Source: Megalonaias nervosa
Taxonomy: Eukaryota > Mollusca > Bivalvia > Unionida > Unionidae
NCBI GenBank assembly: GCA_016617855.1
Contig: JAECUM010009388.1
Span: 42,513 to 106,512 of the forward strand
DNA: 64,000 nucleotides
Direction: 5' to 3'
Position 1 is the stretch's first letter. Every line of letters starts with the position of its first letter. The notes beneath the pieces were generated by a model, which did not search any database, was not told the DNA's origin, and saw only the letters and a program-made list of their open reading frames with translations. Shown here piece after piece: positions 36,201 to 51,200 of this stretch. Position numbers and translations under genes: made by a program.

Positions 36201-39200
36201 GTATTGTTTTTTTTTTTTCCAGTTAATTTTTTTTTACATTTGTGGAGTGATGCCACCTTCCACACATGCATCAGAAATTTAAAAAAGGGTCAACAGTCGA
36301 TAGAGACGCAGGTGTTCTGGCCTGATCACAGGGATTTAATTCTAAGTGAAAAGAAGAGGAATTTTACTTACCATCCACATACAATGTCAGTCTATGTAAA
36401 TATATTAGTTACTAGCAAGAGGCCAAAAATCCAATGAAAGATTATGAGATAATGCCTCGTCTGGTTGATCTCCACTAGCAGAAATGTCCAAAAAAAGCGG
36501 ATATCTTACAATAAACAGTACTCATGCTTGATGTCAACATAAGCAGATTATGATATAACAATGCACTGTTAAGATGGTTTGTCAATATGGACAAAGAATT
36601 TGTTTATAAAACAATAGATAAATTTCAGTGCATTTTATATCAAGTTTGCGGCTTCCTTTTATGGGGCTTCTGAATTTATCCACTCCAAAGCAATGGTTGT
36701 ATATACAAGCTTAAATGGCCAACGTCACCCCACCCCCAAATCACCAGATGGTATATTTTGCAGCCAATAAGGAAAATAAAATGCAATTTGCGAGGCCCTG
36801 TGCGATTGCTGAATAAACATTTTACACGTTATTTTGTTTTGTACTTTTAAGAAGAAAAAACTATTTTTTCATGTACAAGAAAAATACATACAAAAGTTCA
36901 GCAGCCATGCCACAATCATCTTGCATTATTCATACATGATCTCTTCCCCCAAAATGATAATAAACTTTTTACTTTTTCTTTCGTACTTTTATGAAAGATT
37001 TTTGTTTTGTGTATGAGAAAAATACATGTATATGAAATATCGGGAGCCACACCATGACAATGTTATATCTAAATTCATGTTATAACAGAGCATGCTATAG
37101 CCGGGTCACACTGTATCATTTATTCTTCTTTCTTTCATTTTCAAAAATACTAGTTTTTGAATACCTTATGCTTTTTCTCATTTTGCTCTATCCTCACTTA
37201 TATCACAACATATTGATTTATATAGTGAGCGGAAATTACAGTTTTCTGATATCATATAGATGTGCATTGAAATAATATATAATGCATTACATCTCTTTTT
37301 TAAAAAGGGTTAAAATGAAACAAGGATATGTAAAAGCTAATATTTTATTACCAAATTACATAACTGAAAGAGAGAATCTCAAAAGGGTAATGATTTAATA
37401 TTAAATATATGAAACAAGTTGAATAATGTTCAGCTTTTGCGAGCCTTGGTGAGCATAAGCTGGACATTATTCAACAAGTTTCATTTATTTAATATTAAAT
37501 CATTACCTGTTTGAGATTCCTTTTATCGTAAGTTTTTATTTCCGTAGAAATTATTTAGAAAGAAAGAACAATGAATAATTTTGTTCATTCTGACATTGCA
37601 CCTTTCATTTCTTGTACGTAAAAAATAGCCCCCAAAAAAGCTGAAATAGTAAAAGTAGACAATACATTTTTGCCAACTATAAATCAAATAATAAGAGTCC
37701 ACCCGCATAAACAGAACATTTTAGACAGGTTTAAATCCACATTCTTCTGTGAACAGAGGTGAGTTTATTTACTGCTGTAAGTTAACATTTAAACCATGCT
37801 TGAATATAGGGTGGGTTCTAACACCGTAGTTTGACTTCTTCTTGTTCTTGTCTGGAAGTTTTACCCAATTTTTATATGATGATATTGTTATACATGACAC
37901 CGCAAATCACTGTTGGGGTAAAGTGGCCATATTCAGAGAGATGAGACCATTTTCCTCCAATTTGGTGAGTCAAGTCACAAAATGGCCACCAAAATCTTCA
38001 TTGAAAACAAAAAATTCCACAAGGCAGGGTTAAAAAGGTTTTCCCACGATGGCAGCAAGTAAACAGAATACTGCACAATAGTTTCATGGGCTTATTTGGA
38101 TCAATCAGAATCACATAAAGTGATATGTAACACGTTGTGATATCAAAACTATGAAACTGCACGTACTATAGGAAAACAGTACCGACTATGTGATAAACTG
38201 ATTCATCAAATGGCTATGTCGATTTATAAAATGGCTTTATTGATTTCTGGTGATGAAACACAGCAAGAAAATATTAAGTGTGTGTATACATCATAAGTGG
38301 CAAACTGTTTGTTGCGTCTTTAAATTCATGGTTTTTAGTTTTTTGGAGGGCAAAGTTAATTTTAATTAAGTAATACTTACCTGCTACTACTGTATTGGTT
38401 TCTTTTTCTGTGATGCAAAGTCTCCAATCCAAAATAAAAATATTCTCTCCTATGCCCGGAATGGAAAAGAACATGATCTCAGTCTGATTCCATTGTCGCA
38501 GTGAACATGAACAATATCATCCTCTTTCATCTTGGAACAAGACTATAGGATATCAGATTGGGATAGGAGGAGGGAATCTTTGCACTAGTAGCAGGTATTA
38601 AATAATTAAAATTAGTTTTAGCCCTAAATGAATTTATCAGTTGACGGGACTGATAGCTTAGAACAAAAAACTGGTATAACAGAAAATGGTACAAGAAAAA
38701 AACATGCACTTCACCCTTATGGTAGGAATGTTCACGACTGTAGCTGGTAGATGGCTTGGCCACATGCTATGTTCTTATGACTGAACCCAAGGAGTAAATG
38801 CTTTCCCTCTGGTGCACCAAAGATTGAAGTTAAAAGGATGAAACAGTAGTGCAAGACCACCAGAAGGCTGCTCTCATAACATTATCAAAAGAGGAATGAT
38901 TTGAAAGCTGCAACAATAACATTAACTTCACGGGCTTTTAATTAATACTCATGAAACAAAGGTCACTCTTGGTGAGGGACTGATAAGCTCTTCTGACAGT
39001 GAGGACAATCCACCTGGAAACTGAGTCCATCAAAATATCAGAGAACTCTTGGGAAGTCAAATAAAACCTTAAGGCACTAACTGGGCAAAGGAGCCTATCT
39101 TGATCATCCCAGCACAGATATGACCAGGACTGGGCATCTCAGTGGGCATTGGAGCAAATAAAGGATGCTTATTTTTAGCCAGAAACCCAGGCTGGCAAAG

Positions 39201-42200
39201 AAGATTAACTGAATCATAGTCAATACTGAGCCATACGCAATCCTTTAGCATTGAATCTCACTCCTCCTCCTTACTGACACTAAGGACAGCTGGAAGACTG
39301 TCTTAAGGGAAAGGTTAGTAATGAAAGCTTCAATCAAAGGTTCAATCCAGGCATTGAAAAAGCAAGATACAATTCATTTCAACTCATAATATCTGACAAT
39401 ATATTAAAGGGGAGTGTCTGACCTATCTGAAACCCCTCAAGAACTTTAACAGTGTTAGAAATGGTTGCCCTATAGCCCTCAATAGTAAAAGTAGAATATT
39501 GTTTCCTTGCAAAGTAAGAAAAAGAATTTGCAACAGGAGACAAATAGAATCAACAAATTTCCTACTGTACAACTTACGGAAGAATTCTCCACTCTGCATC
39601 GTAAACTTTGGAAGTAGATCACCTCCTAGCCTGGGCTATGCAGTAGGCAACCCTGCTAGAAAAATGGTCTTGGCCAATTGATTGCCTGAGCCAAGCATAG
39701 TGATGGTGAATCTGCAGGTTGACCATTACTGTTGGAGCCACAGGAAAACTATCAAGATGAGCCAAGATGGGGAATCTGTGGATTAATTTGAAAGGTGGGA
39801 AGGCATATACAGTGAATTCCATGTAGACTGAAAGTATCCGCTGCCCAGGCCAACTGAAATGGCACTGAGGGGAGAGGAGAGAGGAAAAAGGGAGCTTGTT
39901 GTTCAGTCTTGTAGCAAACCTGACCACTAATAGTCTCCCACTCAGCTGAAAGAGCATCTCTCCTACTGATTGGCACTGAGACCACTGCATGAGGACCACA
40001 TAGCACTGTCTGGACAGGTAGTCCTCTAGGACATTTCTTTTTCCCTGGAATATGGTGGACTTTGAGAGCGACTAGTGACCGACTCTTGCCAGTAATTCGG
40101 GGCCTTTAATTTCTAATTGGAGGAGGGAATAATTGACTCTTGGACTATGAAATTTGTGTCCCAGAAAAGTTCAGCATAGTAGCAGGTATTGTATTACTGT
40201 TATTAAACTGTTCCAGTTAAGAAAATCCTCTCTTTCTAGGCCATATACTTTGTATGTAAGCTTTTGTCATAATAAAGGTTTATTTTCCTAAATCCCAGCA
40301 AACAATTCAGCTTATCTTCTGGGCAGTGTGTACTAGAAAATTCAGCAAATAGCTGAAATGGCTGAATCGGGTAATATGAACAAAATACTCTGTGAATTTA
40401 CCCAAATAATACCCACCATGATTAATAAACAGACATATACATTTACATGCACAAGACACTAACCTCAAACAACTTCGTGAAATTTTAATTCTTGAAGTCA
40501 CTCTGATCATGATCACTGACCTTGTAAACCCTATCCCTAATCAACAGTGGTCTTCCTTGTCTCAAATGCAAGTCATCTTCAAAGTTTCATCAAGGCATGT
40601 GACACAGAACTTTAGCTTTGTGTGGAAACAATTTTTCTTCTAGGAGTCAATGTGACCTTGACCTTTAACATTTTGTTCATAAAATCAGTTATCGTCTTTT
40701 TTATCTCAGATGTAAGCCATTACCAAAGTTTTTGTCAAGGTATCTGGTACACAAGTTAATTAAGACATTGTGTGAAAACAGTTCTCCTTCTTTCAGTCCC
40801 TCTGACCCTGATCTTTAAACTCCTGAGCTCAAATTGTAAAAGTTTCTTCCTAGCTCCAATTGCAAACTATCTGCAATGTTTGGTAATGAGAGATGTTAGA
40901 GAATTCAAGCTAATGTGCAGAAATGAAATAGGCAACAGACAGACAGACACACTAACAATATAACAACATGACAAGTTATGCCCAAGGGCAGGCTTATAAA
41001 CATGCACTGTTTCAACCCAGGCTGTATCTCTAAAGAACAAATTGTGATAATCAAGCGATTATGATGTTTTAGATTTTTGTGCATCAAGTGCAAAAGAAAA
41101 CAAGAATAATTTAAAATTAAAGTTGGTCTGGCATGGACATGATGAAATTACTCCATGTTGAGTTTTGTCAAATTTATAAATGGGAACTTGGGCTGCATGA
41201 ATTAATTATATTTGACTTCTATTCAAAAGTTTCAGCCACTTCCTAGTATTTTGTAAATACATTCTTAATATCTTCTTGCTTAAAGATAGAGTACATTGTG
41301 CCTACTTGAATGATCCTTAAACCTCAATGAAATGTGAAAATAAAGTCACTGAATTACTTTTGTTAGCAGTGAACAATAACTTGCGAACAGAATGCATATG
41401 TAGTGTTTAACAGCCATTAAATGCTGAGAAATGGAGCTAAATACATATATTTTATGACGACAGTGACAACACAGAGAACACTTCTGCTCCAAGCATCACT
41501 ACTACTAACAATACAGTAGAAAAATAGAATACTTAAATCTCACCATGTTCTGATAGCTTGACATTAAATAAAGACAAAGAACAAAAAAGCAATCTGTTAA
41601 AACTTACCATTTAAACTGGTTATACCCTTCTTTCTAAACTTCATCAATGCCTTTATTCTGGCTTTTAATTCTTTTTCTTCTGCAAATTGAAAATGCAAGG
41701 TAGCTACTAACTATACGTGTCAAATGAAGTTTTTATGAACATCTATCTTCACATATATACAGTTAGACACATATTGTAGACATTTAAAGGGTCCTTTTAT
41801 TATATCTATTAAAACATGAAGAAAATCTGCATTAATGCTGCATGCTCTCATGCTTTCTTGATAGAGATCCCCACCCCATTAAAACAAAAACAACGAAAAT
41901 GGAACACTAAGTTATTTGCATATTTCTTATGGAAAAATGTGGAATTATGTTACAATGCCCAGCTAATGTAATATTACTTACATGTATACAAGCTTATAAA
42001 TCGACTTCTTTTAACTGAAAATTTGATTCAGAAAATGTAGAGATCATCCTGTAAGTGTGACATACAAATAAATCGATAATCTTTTAGTAATGTTTGAGAC
42101 TCATGATGCAGAGATGCTCCCAGGATTTTATCATAAGGGGTGAATTCCCCCATTGTCACAAAAATATGGGGAGTTGAACAAAATTGAAGGGGACAGAAAA

Positions 42201-45200
42201 CAACCATAGTTATATATTTACACAGCACTTCAATATCCATCTCCCATTTTTCTTGCTCCACTGTAAGAACAATATTGAAATCAAAATCTTTCATTAATCT
42301 ATCACTTCCGAGCTTGAACTTTTCCTTATCTGTGTATGAATATTGTTCTGTAGGGAGACCCCCCCCCCATTTCAGTTTGCTGTCTAAAGGAGCATATACA
42401 TAGCTAGCTTAGCCAGATGGAACAAGTTAGAAAATGTTCTTTATGGTTGTTATGTACAATTTTCCACAGCTCACAGTATTGTCATTTGATACTTCTGTTC
42501 CAAAATAAGATATTTCATTAGCATAAACTCTGTCAAAGGTTAACTTTCTTGAATTAGCACTCTACTGACTACTATGCCAGGTTTACTGTTACATAATGCT
42601 GTATTAGGATAAGTCCATTAATGCCATAGTCTTCTTATTCAAACAGAGGTATTTTGATCAAATATATATCTTTACTTCTTAATTTCATTCTTAGAGTCTC
42701 ATTTAGTAGATTTATCATAACCTTTAAGCTAGGGCTATATGGTTTTGTAGCACATGATCCTGCACAGCTAAATTATGACGAAAAAATAAATGAAAATTGC
42801 ACTCATCTTTTAAATTGTCTGTATTTTAATTTGATTTGTTTGTCTACCTTTCGAAATATTTCTCAAATGAGGCACAACCATTCATGTCAAGCCAATGAAA
42901 CCAGATGTGTAAACAGTTATGGGAAAATACATGTCGCAACAAGCACTACATTATTTCTACTGAACTGACTTATGTTGTGACAAGCACTTTAATAGTGAAT
43001 GGCTGAATAAAATTGTATACTGTGCAAAGTATTTTCATACGCGCGACCTGAAACTAACTTTCAGGAGTTATCATGCATCACTGCTTTCTAAGTGTGTGAA
43101 TTTGTACAATTTTTGGATGAATCATGAGATAGCACACCCTGGGAGCATCTCTAAGATGTTCACAGTAGACAAAGATACTGTGAATTCAAATATTTTTCTG
43201 TTTCTATGCCACTATTCACATTCAGAAATGCATATATGATACATACTGTGTTTATCTGTTTCAAGAGGGCATTCATTATCCATTACTTTTAACTACAGTT
43301 ATTTGGATTATAAAATATTATGGGTAAATTAAATAATACCCCCTGCTAAGTGAAATGTCCGTCAATGTTGTTTTTTACTGCTTCCAATTTCGTGCAAGTC
43401 CTAACAACCTGTATTTGTATTAATATGTGTGTTTTCCTGTATAAACACTGTGCTGATGCAATAAAAGTATTTATTGATGTATTTTCCTTTTCCATAAGCA
43501 AGGTTTATAATTCCCAATTTGCTATTTCTCAAGTTTTCTGCCAGTACGTGACAACACCTTGGCTTGTAAAGGAAGCACTCACTTGTTTTCAAGATGACAA
43601 TCCTTTTGACTGAGCCACAAATTTAGTACATGTAACATGTATCTTGTTCAGTGCAAAGTAGAGTTCTTCATCTTCCAGTGAATGTTTGACCTTAATCCCT
43701 TTTAGCTTGTAAAAGCAGTGCCTCTTTATTTTCCCCATGTGACAACCCTTAATCAAGCTGCAAGTTTATACTTGCTCAATGTCAAGTAACAGAGGATGGT
43801 TATTTGAACTCAGTGTGATTTTGTGCACAAGTGACACATGATCAGTTGTAACCTTAGACCGATTTCACAGGCTATATGATCCAAGTGTTACTGACCCCAA
43901 ATGCTGTCTCTGTGTAAGAACACACATACGACAGTGAAGCCAAGGAAATAAAGTCGGACAATACTTATAATGACTAAACCACAACAATTTACAATGACCA
44001 AAAAAACAATGGAGGATTTCAGAACATTATCAGACAATATGAATGAATTCTAAGACCAAACGCCATTAGACAGGAACAAGTATAGGATACTGGGAAACAA
44101 TACAATATGGACTTAACTTTCATTGTTCATTTGTAAGACATTTGGAATTAACATATTGTGGGCACTGTGAAGCAGATCATTCTGAACTATTAAACTTGTA
44201 TGTGACCCATAATGGAATTCATGGATTTATCATATAAATGGATTTTAAATGTCAAGCAATATGGATTGTAATGGATTTAATTAGGAAAAATTTTAAGTTG
44301 TCAATTTATTTGTGACATGTTCCACTCAATAATATAATTGTATTTTACATTGGTTCTGTCATTATTTTTCATATCTATCCGATTCAGCTTGTTTAATTTT
44401 ACAAAGTGCAACTCTGACTCACTGACAACAAGTCACCTTTTCAGATCGATCTGACTTACAAAATACATCTTGACTTACAGGAGGGTCAAAGAGAAATTGG
44501 CATTTTGTACCCCCCACCAAAAAAATTGGGATTTTCAGACTGGAGCAGCCTGACTGTCCATCCTCTGAGGGCAGAGCATGGCATTGGAAATATTTATGCA
44601 CGTATGAGTTGTGGGTGGGTGGGTGTTGTTGATCAAGTAAAGCATGGGAATAATGCTGCCTTGCTGCAGACATCTCTGGTTTATTTTCTGAATTACAGAG
44701 ATCAGAGTGGTAACATTGACCATGGGCTCCTCAGAGGTAAAAGAAAACTATCAAGCAATTCATTGCAATGAGAAACTGATAGTCAAAACCACATCTCAAA
44801 AGTGTTAAACGCACACTAGTTCCTCTCCATAAAGCTTGTTGTCTCCAGTAGCAATTGTCAGCATTTATTATCATGCCAAAAATAAAGTCTTACTAAAGTG
44901 ATCTCAAAAACAAAATGTTCTGACAGGATAATAAAAGTAATAAAATAGAACATTCTCTTCTATTAAGTTGTTTTCTCAAATCTGCTTCAAAAGCTACTGT
45001 TATTGCCTGCCATTAAACACCATATTTAACAAGTTAATATGCTGAAGATAACCTATCAAAATATACACAATCTACAGTCATTAATAGGGAAAATTTACAA
45101 GTGAATCAACATATTTATTGCTACTTCCATCTGCAGTTGTCACAAAGGACTGTACAAAGCAAGGAAAACTAAACAGTCCCTTCAAGGGACTGACACTCTA

Positions 45201-48200
45201 CTGACCGAAAAGAATCTCTACAAGTTTAAGGCCATTTCTTCCTTTTAACAGTAGAGTGTTAAAACCACCTTTGATATTCTTTGGTGATATTCAGATTAGC
45301 TGCTTTGGTGGACATACTGGATGTCAACTTGACACCATTTTCATTTAGGACCAAGCTGATATTGTATGAAGTCTTTTGGTGAAAACGCCATGTCATTATG
45401 ACTCTCCATTCAGGAGGAGTAGCAATAAAGCATTTCGAAGATGGCTACTGTGTCTACCATACTGGACATCAGATCAGCCCCATTATCATTTAGGACCACC
45501 TAGACATCACAAAATGGATAATGAACGATGGAAAACAGACCATCCCATATTCTCATCTGGTCTAAAAAAATGATGTGGTTAGGAGCTAAAGACTGATACC
45601 TAACAAGCACAAAACAGGTCACAGCAATATTAACAGAGGTACATCTAATTATCAGATTTCAGGATTCTAACAAACTGCATTCCAACACATAATTTCAACA
45701 ATGTCACTCAAGCATGAAATATAAGTTGGAGAGACCCAATTTTGCAATAATGGCTGTAGTACTTATCAAGATGCATCCACTAACCAAGTTTCATCAGTCT
45801 AGGTAGGATACAGCATGCCATAAATTTCTCTGGTCATTAGCTAAATGCAAAAACTTGACCAAAACCAATAAAAGATAAAAAGTTCGTGAGGAGTTTCCTT
45901 TGCTGTAATGGTGTGTACTCATAGAGGTGCATGTCACTACCAATTTCATGATTGTAGCATATACAGTGCCAGAGAAATTAACATCCAAAACAAAATTTAA
46001 CCAGAGTCAGTGAAATATAAAATATGGGCCATAATTACCTACTTCTGCAATGATCAGTGCTCATCAAAAAACATCCCCTTGCAAAGTTTCATGGTTCTTG
46101 ACAAAACAGGCGAACAGCAATCAAAAACTATGTGGTCATGAGTTAAATGCAAGACATAACCTGACCAAGTATGAAATGTAGGTCACAGTAACCTTCCTTT
46201 TTTATACAGGTGTGGTCCTACGTTTGTGATGAGTATGAAACGCTAAACAAGATGCATCCCTTCATTAAGTTTCATGATTTCTGGTAAAACAGTAAGTGTA
46301 CAGGCTGCAAAAAACCTATATGGTCACAAGCTAAATGGAAAAACTGAACCCAAACCAGTAAAATTTAAGTCAAAATGACAGAGATGCACAAAATCATCTA
46401 GCTTTATGATTCTAGAATGAACAGAACTTGAGAAATTAACTTTAACCACACTGTAACCAGTGAAGCTTGAAATATGGGTCACAGTGACATATTTTGTGAT
46501 GAGGGTGTAGTGCTCATCGAGATGCATCTCCGCACCAAGTTTCACAATTCTTTATATTAAGTATGTATCCTAAAACAGCAGAAAGGCAGACTGTTGAGAT
46601 GTATATTCTATATCATTTACTGAATGGCCTCAAGGCCTGTAATTCTGTTAATTAACTTGACTGAAACAAGAGTGTATAATCTACTACTTACTCTGCAAAC
46701 TTTCAAAATAGAGTTCAAATTCTGCAGAAGGAAGGAAGTGAGCGAAAGGTTTCAACTTTTCCTGGAATTCCCTGAAACAAGACAAGACATTCTTAAAACT
46801 TGACATCACTGATGAACATAAATATTTCTAGGATGAAATCACCTTTTGTCTTTGCAAATGATGCTGACTTCTCTTGATCTGGGACAAAGCCAATAATGGC
46901 AACCTATTAGATTGAAAGAGTATTGAGGACTCCATAGGAGACTGCTTTGAACCCCTTACTGAGCTAAGGTTATCATTATAACTTTTTAAATTTTCTATGC
47001 TCGATCATTTTATTTCTCATAATATTACAGCACATATCATTAGCACAATACTGATCATTCAGTGATGTATAGATACCATCCTTAAAAAAAAAATGTTTTT
47101 CCGCCATTTTTATTTCAGCCACAATGACCTTTCTACCTCTTGACTACAAAGTTGACAGACCTCTTCCATACCTAAAATATGTGTGTGTTGTGATTTTTAA
47201 TGTAATTTTAACAATTCTGCAGTCAAAGTGCTACAATATCTGCAGAGTGGTAGTTTATAGTGATGTCTACCACTAAGCATCATGCCACAGACATGTAGCA
47301 TGTTGTTCCACCCAGTCACATTCTCCTGACACCAGGCCAACCAGTCCTAACACTAACCTCCTAATGCTGAGCGCCTAGAGTGACAGCTGTTAGTACCATT
47401 TTCAAAAGTCTTTGGTATGAATCAGAGAGGGTTTGAACCCACGACCTCCAACATCCAAGGCGAATGCTCTAACCAATAGGCCATCGGAGCGGTCCTACAA
47501 TATGTGCCCTTTACAAACTCTGTGGTCATAGTTCATACTCTATAACTAATGTTATTATAAAAAAAACCATATTCCTCCTTTCAACAAATGTCCATGACTG
47601 TTCACCACAAATTCAAAAGGCTTCTTCCTTACTGCAAGTGCAAGCCATTCCCAAAGTTTAATCCGGATCTAAGACATTGAATTCAAATTATTGTGCAAAA
47701 ACCATCTTATTCTTTCAGAGTGACCCTGACCTTATGATCCCAACATCAGCAGGGTTCTTAATCCCAGTTCAATCCATCTACAAAGTCTGGAAACTGTTGA
47801 TAGTGAAAAACTAGAGTAATTCTGCAAAAACCATTGTTCTTCTTTAAGTGACAGTGACCTTGATCTTTGACCTTTGATCCAAAACAGACAGGGTTCTCCT
47901 GTACAAGTGAAAGCAATCCACAAAGTCTGGTAACTGTAGATGGTGATGAACTTGACTTATTGTGCAGAAAACATTCCTCTGCTTTCAGTAGCTTTTCCCC
48001 CAGGAATTAGCTGAATTCTTCATTACCACTATGTACAAGCTATACATAAAGTTTGCTGGAGGTGCATGCTTTAGAACTGAAATGATCATGTGGAGAAAAA
48101 AATTAATGGAGAGACTGAATCAATAATACGTTTCAACTAAATGGCAGAAAAACAAAATCTGAGAAATACTGCTTTCCTTTTATCAAATTTCTGCAGTTAT

Positions 48201-51200
48201 AGTCCTAAGTATACAACTTAACTTGGACAACTATCATCAAGACATTGTTTGAATTTTAGAGTGTGTACTCATTCTGAGAAGTTTGTAAATACAAAACACT
48301 GCCATACCTATCTTCTTTTGATAATTTCTTCTTGCTCGATAGGGACTTGGGGGTTTTCCCTGGTGTGGATGCAGCAGCAACTGCAGCCTGAGCAGCTGCT
48401 GTTATAAGACCATATTCACGTGCTATTTTTTTCCTTCTCTCTCTCTCTTTTAAGCGTGACCTGTATTTTTCTATCTGGGTAAGTTTAATTGCTGCAAGAT
48501 AAAGGAAAGAAAATTCCATTGTTAAGTATGTATTAAGATATACAAATAAATCAAAAGTATAAGATATTAAAAGCAAAGCTTACCAAAATATGACACTTAA
48601 GGGACTATATAAATCTCTCCTTTGAGCATAGATGTCTTTTATAAACAGGTAAAAAGACATTAAATTTAACAAAATGTGACCCATAAAGATTGTCCTTCAT
48701 GTGCCAGTGTCCTTTATAAACAGGCAACAATTAACAAAAAGGGACCCATAATGATTGTACTTCATGTGTAGATGTACTTTATATACAGGTGTCCTTTATA
48801 TACATGTGCAAATTACGAAATTTAACAAAAATGGGACCTATGATAACTGTCCTTCATGTACTAGTGGTCTTTATATGCAGGTAAAAATTATGAAATTTTA
48901 ACAAAAAGGGACCCATATTGTTTGTCCTTCATGTACAGGCAGTTGTTATACACTGGTAAAAATAATATGAATTTAACAAAAAAGGACCCATAATGATTGT
49001 TCTTCATGTGTAGGTGTTCTTAACATGGAGGTATCTGCTACACCAGACTGCACTGTAAACAGAAATGTCTGGAGCATAAATATATGGTCATCAGGTTTCA
49101 TTGGTTATAACAGAAATCAATCTTTGATTTCTAAATCTTACCCACCTATATCTAGATCTTCATCATCATAGTCTATTGCTAGGCTACTGACTAGAGTTTC
49201 TGCTTCATTATCATATTCCTGAAATAAAGACACAAGCTGATTACTCTTTTAAAGGAATTAATAAAAGCAACAAAAAAGCAAAGATTCACACAGTAACTAA
49301 TCATCTACTCCAAAGGATCAAGTATGAATGTTTTGGGTATAATGGCACATAAAGCACAATCCTGGTTAGACAGTACTAAGCAAGTTTACATATCCCAGAA
49401 TGCTGTGCAAAACAAAGATACGGGTAAAAATGGATAAAATCCTTAAAATACAATTTTTTTTCTATCACACATAAACTGCACTTTAAAAATAAGACCTTCT
49501 TGAACATCTCATGAAATATATTCTAGGAAAAACAGGTTTTCTCCAACAGTCACCTCTTACAACATGCAGGAGGGCACACTGGGATTGTTCTACATTTTCC
49601 CACTGGCAGAAGGATGGGTCAAAGGATCAAGTAACTGAAAAAATGGACCCCAACAGCTGATTCATAAAGAATAATACACCAGTCCTGCTTGCATTACTTT
49701 CATGAATTTCAATTTCACTGGGTATTTGTTCTAATCCTCTCTTTCAACAATATTTTTTGTCAAATCTGACACTAACCTCTTAATGCCAAATGCCAAGCAA
49801 GGCAGCTGCTAGTACCATTGTTAGAAGTCTTTGGCATGACTAAGACAGAGTTTGAACCCACAACCTCCCGCATCCAAGGCAGACTCTAACCACTTAGGCC
49901 ACCGAAGCAGTTTACAGGCAGACAGACATCAAAATATAGTTCTCTCTGCCTTACAGTGCGTGTTTAAAAAGGGTACAGCTCTCATGAAAGTAGTGCTAGT
50001 ACAGTGATTAGTCAACATGCCATGATATGAATAAGGTTTCACAGCAAACCACTAAAAACTTAAGCAGCAGTTACATAAATACACAATAATCTTACAAGAG
50101 GCCAAAGTGGGCCTGATATCACTCACCCATCTTACATAACTTTACAGCTGACAATTTTTCTAAACAGGCCTATGTAATATTGTAAGAATACTTTATATTA
50201 ATTAATTTACTATTCCTGATAAAAATTCTTTCAAAAGATAATGGCATAAGTAATATGTAGGAGCCTCCTGCTCATACTCAAAGTCATTCAGCACCATTTT
50301 AAATTAAGATCAACAGTCCTTTAGTGAAAACCCAATGATGATATGACCATTTATTCAAAAGTAGTGATAAGATGATTTTCAAACTGCCACTGTCATGACC
50401 TTATTGGATGTCAGATCTGCATCAATTTTCATTTAGGACCAACTAGACATTATAAAAAGTCTCTAAGTGAGATGCAGATCTGCCAACCCTAAAGAGACAT
50501 TCTCAGTAAGTCAGTGGAAATTTTTCAGTAATTTGGACCAATTTTCAGTAAGGTGTAAAAACTATTAAGTACTGGCAACAAGTAAAATTTTAATAACCGT
50601 TAGTTTATATCCATGTTGTAACTTACAATATATAGTTACTGATGTGACTGGTACATGGTACTTTTGCACTTTCTAAAAAACATCTGGTCAAACTCCATTT
50701 TGAAGCATTCTCCCCCCCTTCACTTTCATAACTAGTATTGCTTACAAGGCATCAACTGACATAGATGATCTGAATTTTGAGTGGTTTTTGCAACAAACGA
50801 GAAAACCCTCTCACAACCTGCATTTGAATGAGGAACAATAAGTACATTCTTCATGATGCTGGACAACAATTTGTATTTGAACTGGCCATTAGCATCCTTG
50901 AGTTTACTAATAAGATCCCATTGCTTGTCAACTCGTTTAGTGTTTAAGATCTCAGGATTCAATTCATCTACTTGGTAATTCAAAAACTCTGCTTCCAAGT
51001 TGTCTCGCCAGTTGGTTTCTTTGGGTTCCATACACATAAACCTTGATGGGAAATACATCACACTGCTAAAATCACTCATCATCCTTTTTGACACATCAGC
51101 AACTGCACTGTGTTTCTGAAGTTCATTATTCAAGGGAAACCTCTTAACAATATAATCACAAACAGTTGTGTAATAGTCCCTTACATCTTTATAGAATTGA

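Larger units (their letters stand above)
38380..40270 (-). mobile_element. second DIRS-like retroelement remnant
   Basis: Minus-strand pieces of RNase H-like and tyrosine-recombinase regions lie between short repeats. AGTAATACTTACCTGCTACT at 38381-38400 is inverted relative to AGTAGCAGGTATTGTATTAC at 40179-40198. The motifs GGAGGAGGGAAT and TAGTAGCAGGTATT occur as direct repeats near 38566-38600 and 40119-40192. Such mixed repeats are typical of DIRS/Ngaro-type ends (established knowledge). Exact borders uncertain. Confidence 0.6.

Noticed and set aside
48600..49035. CRISPR-like array
   Set aside because: Units are degenerate and directly adjacent without unique spacers; the genome is eukaryotic.
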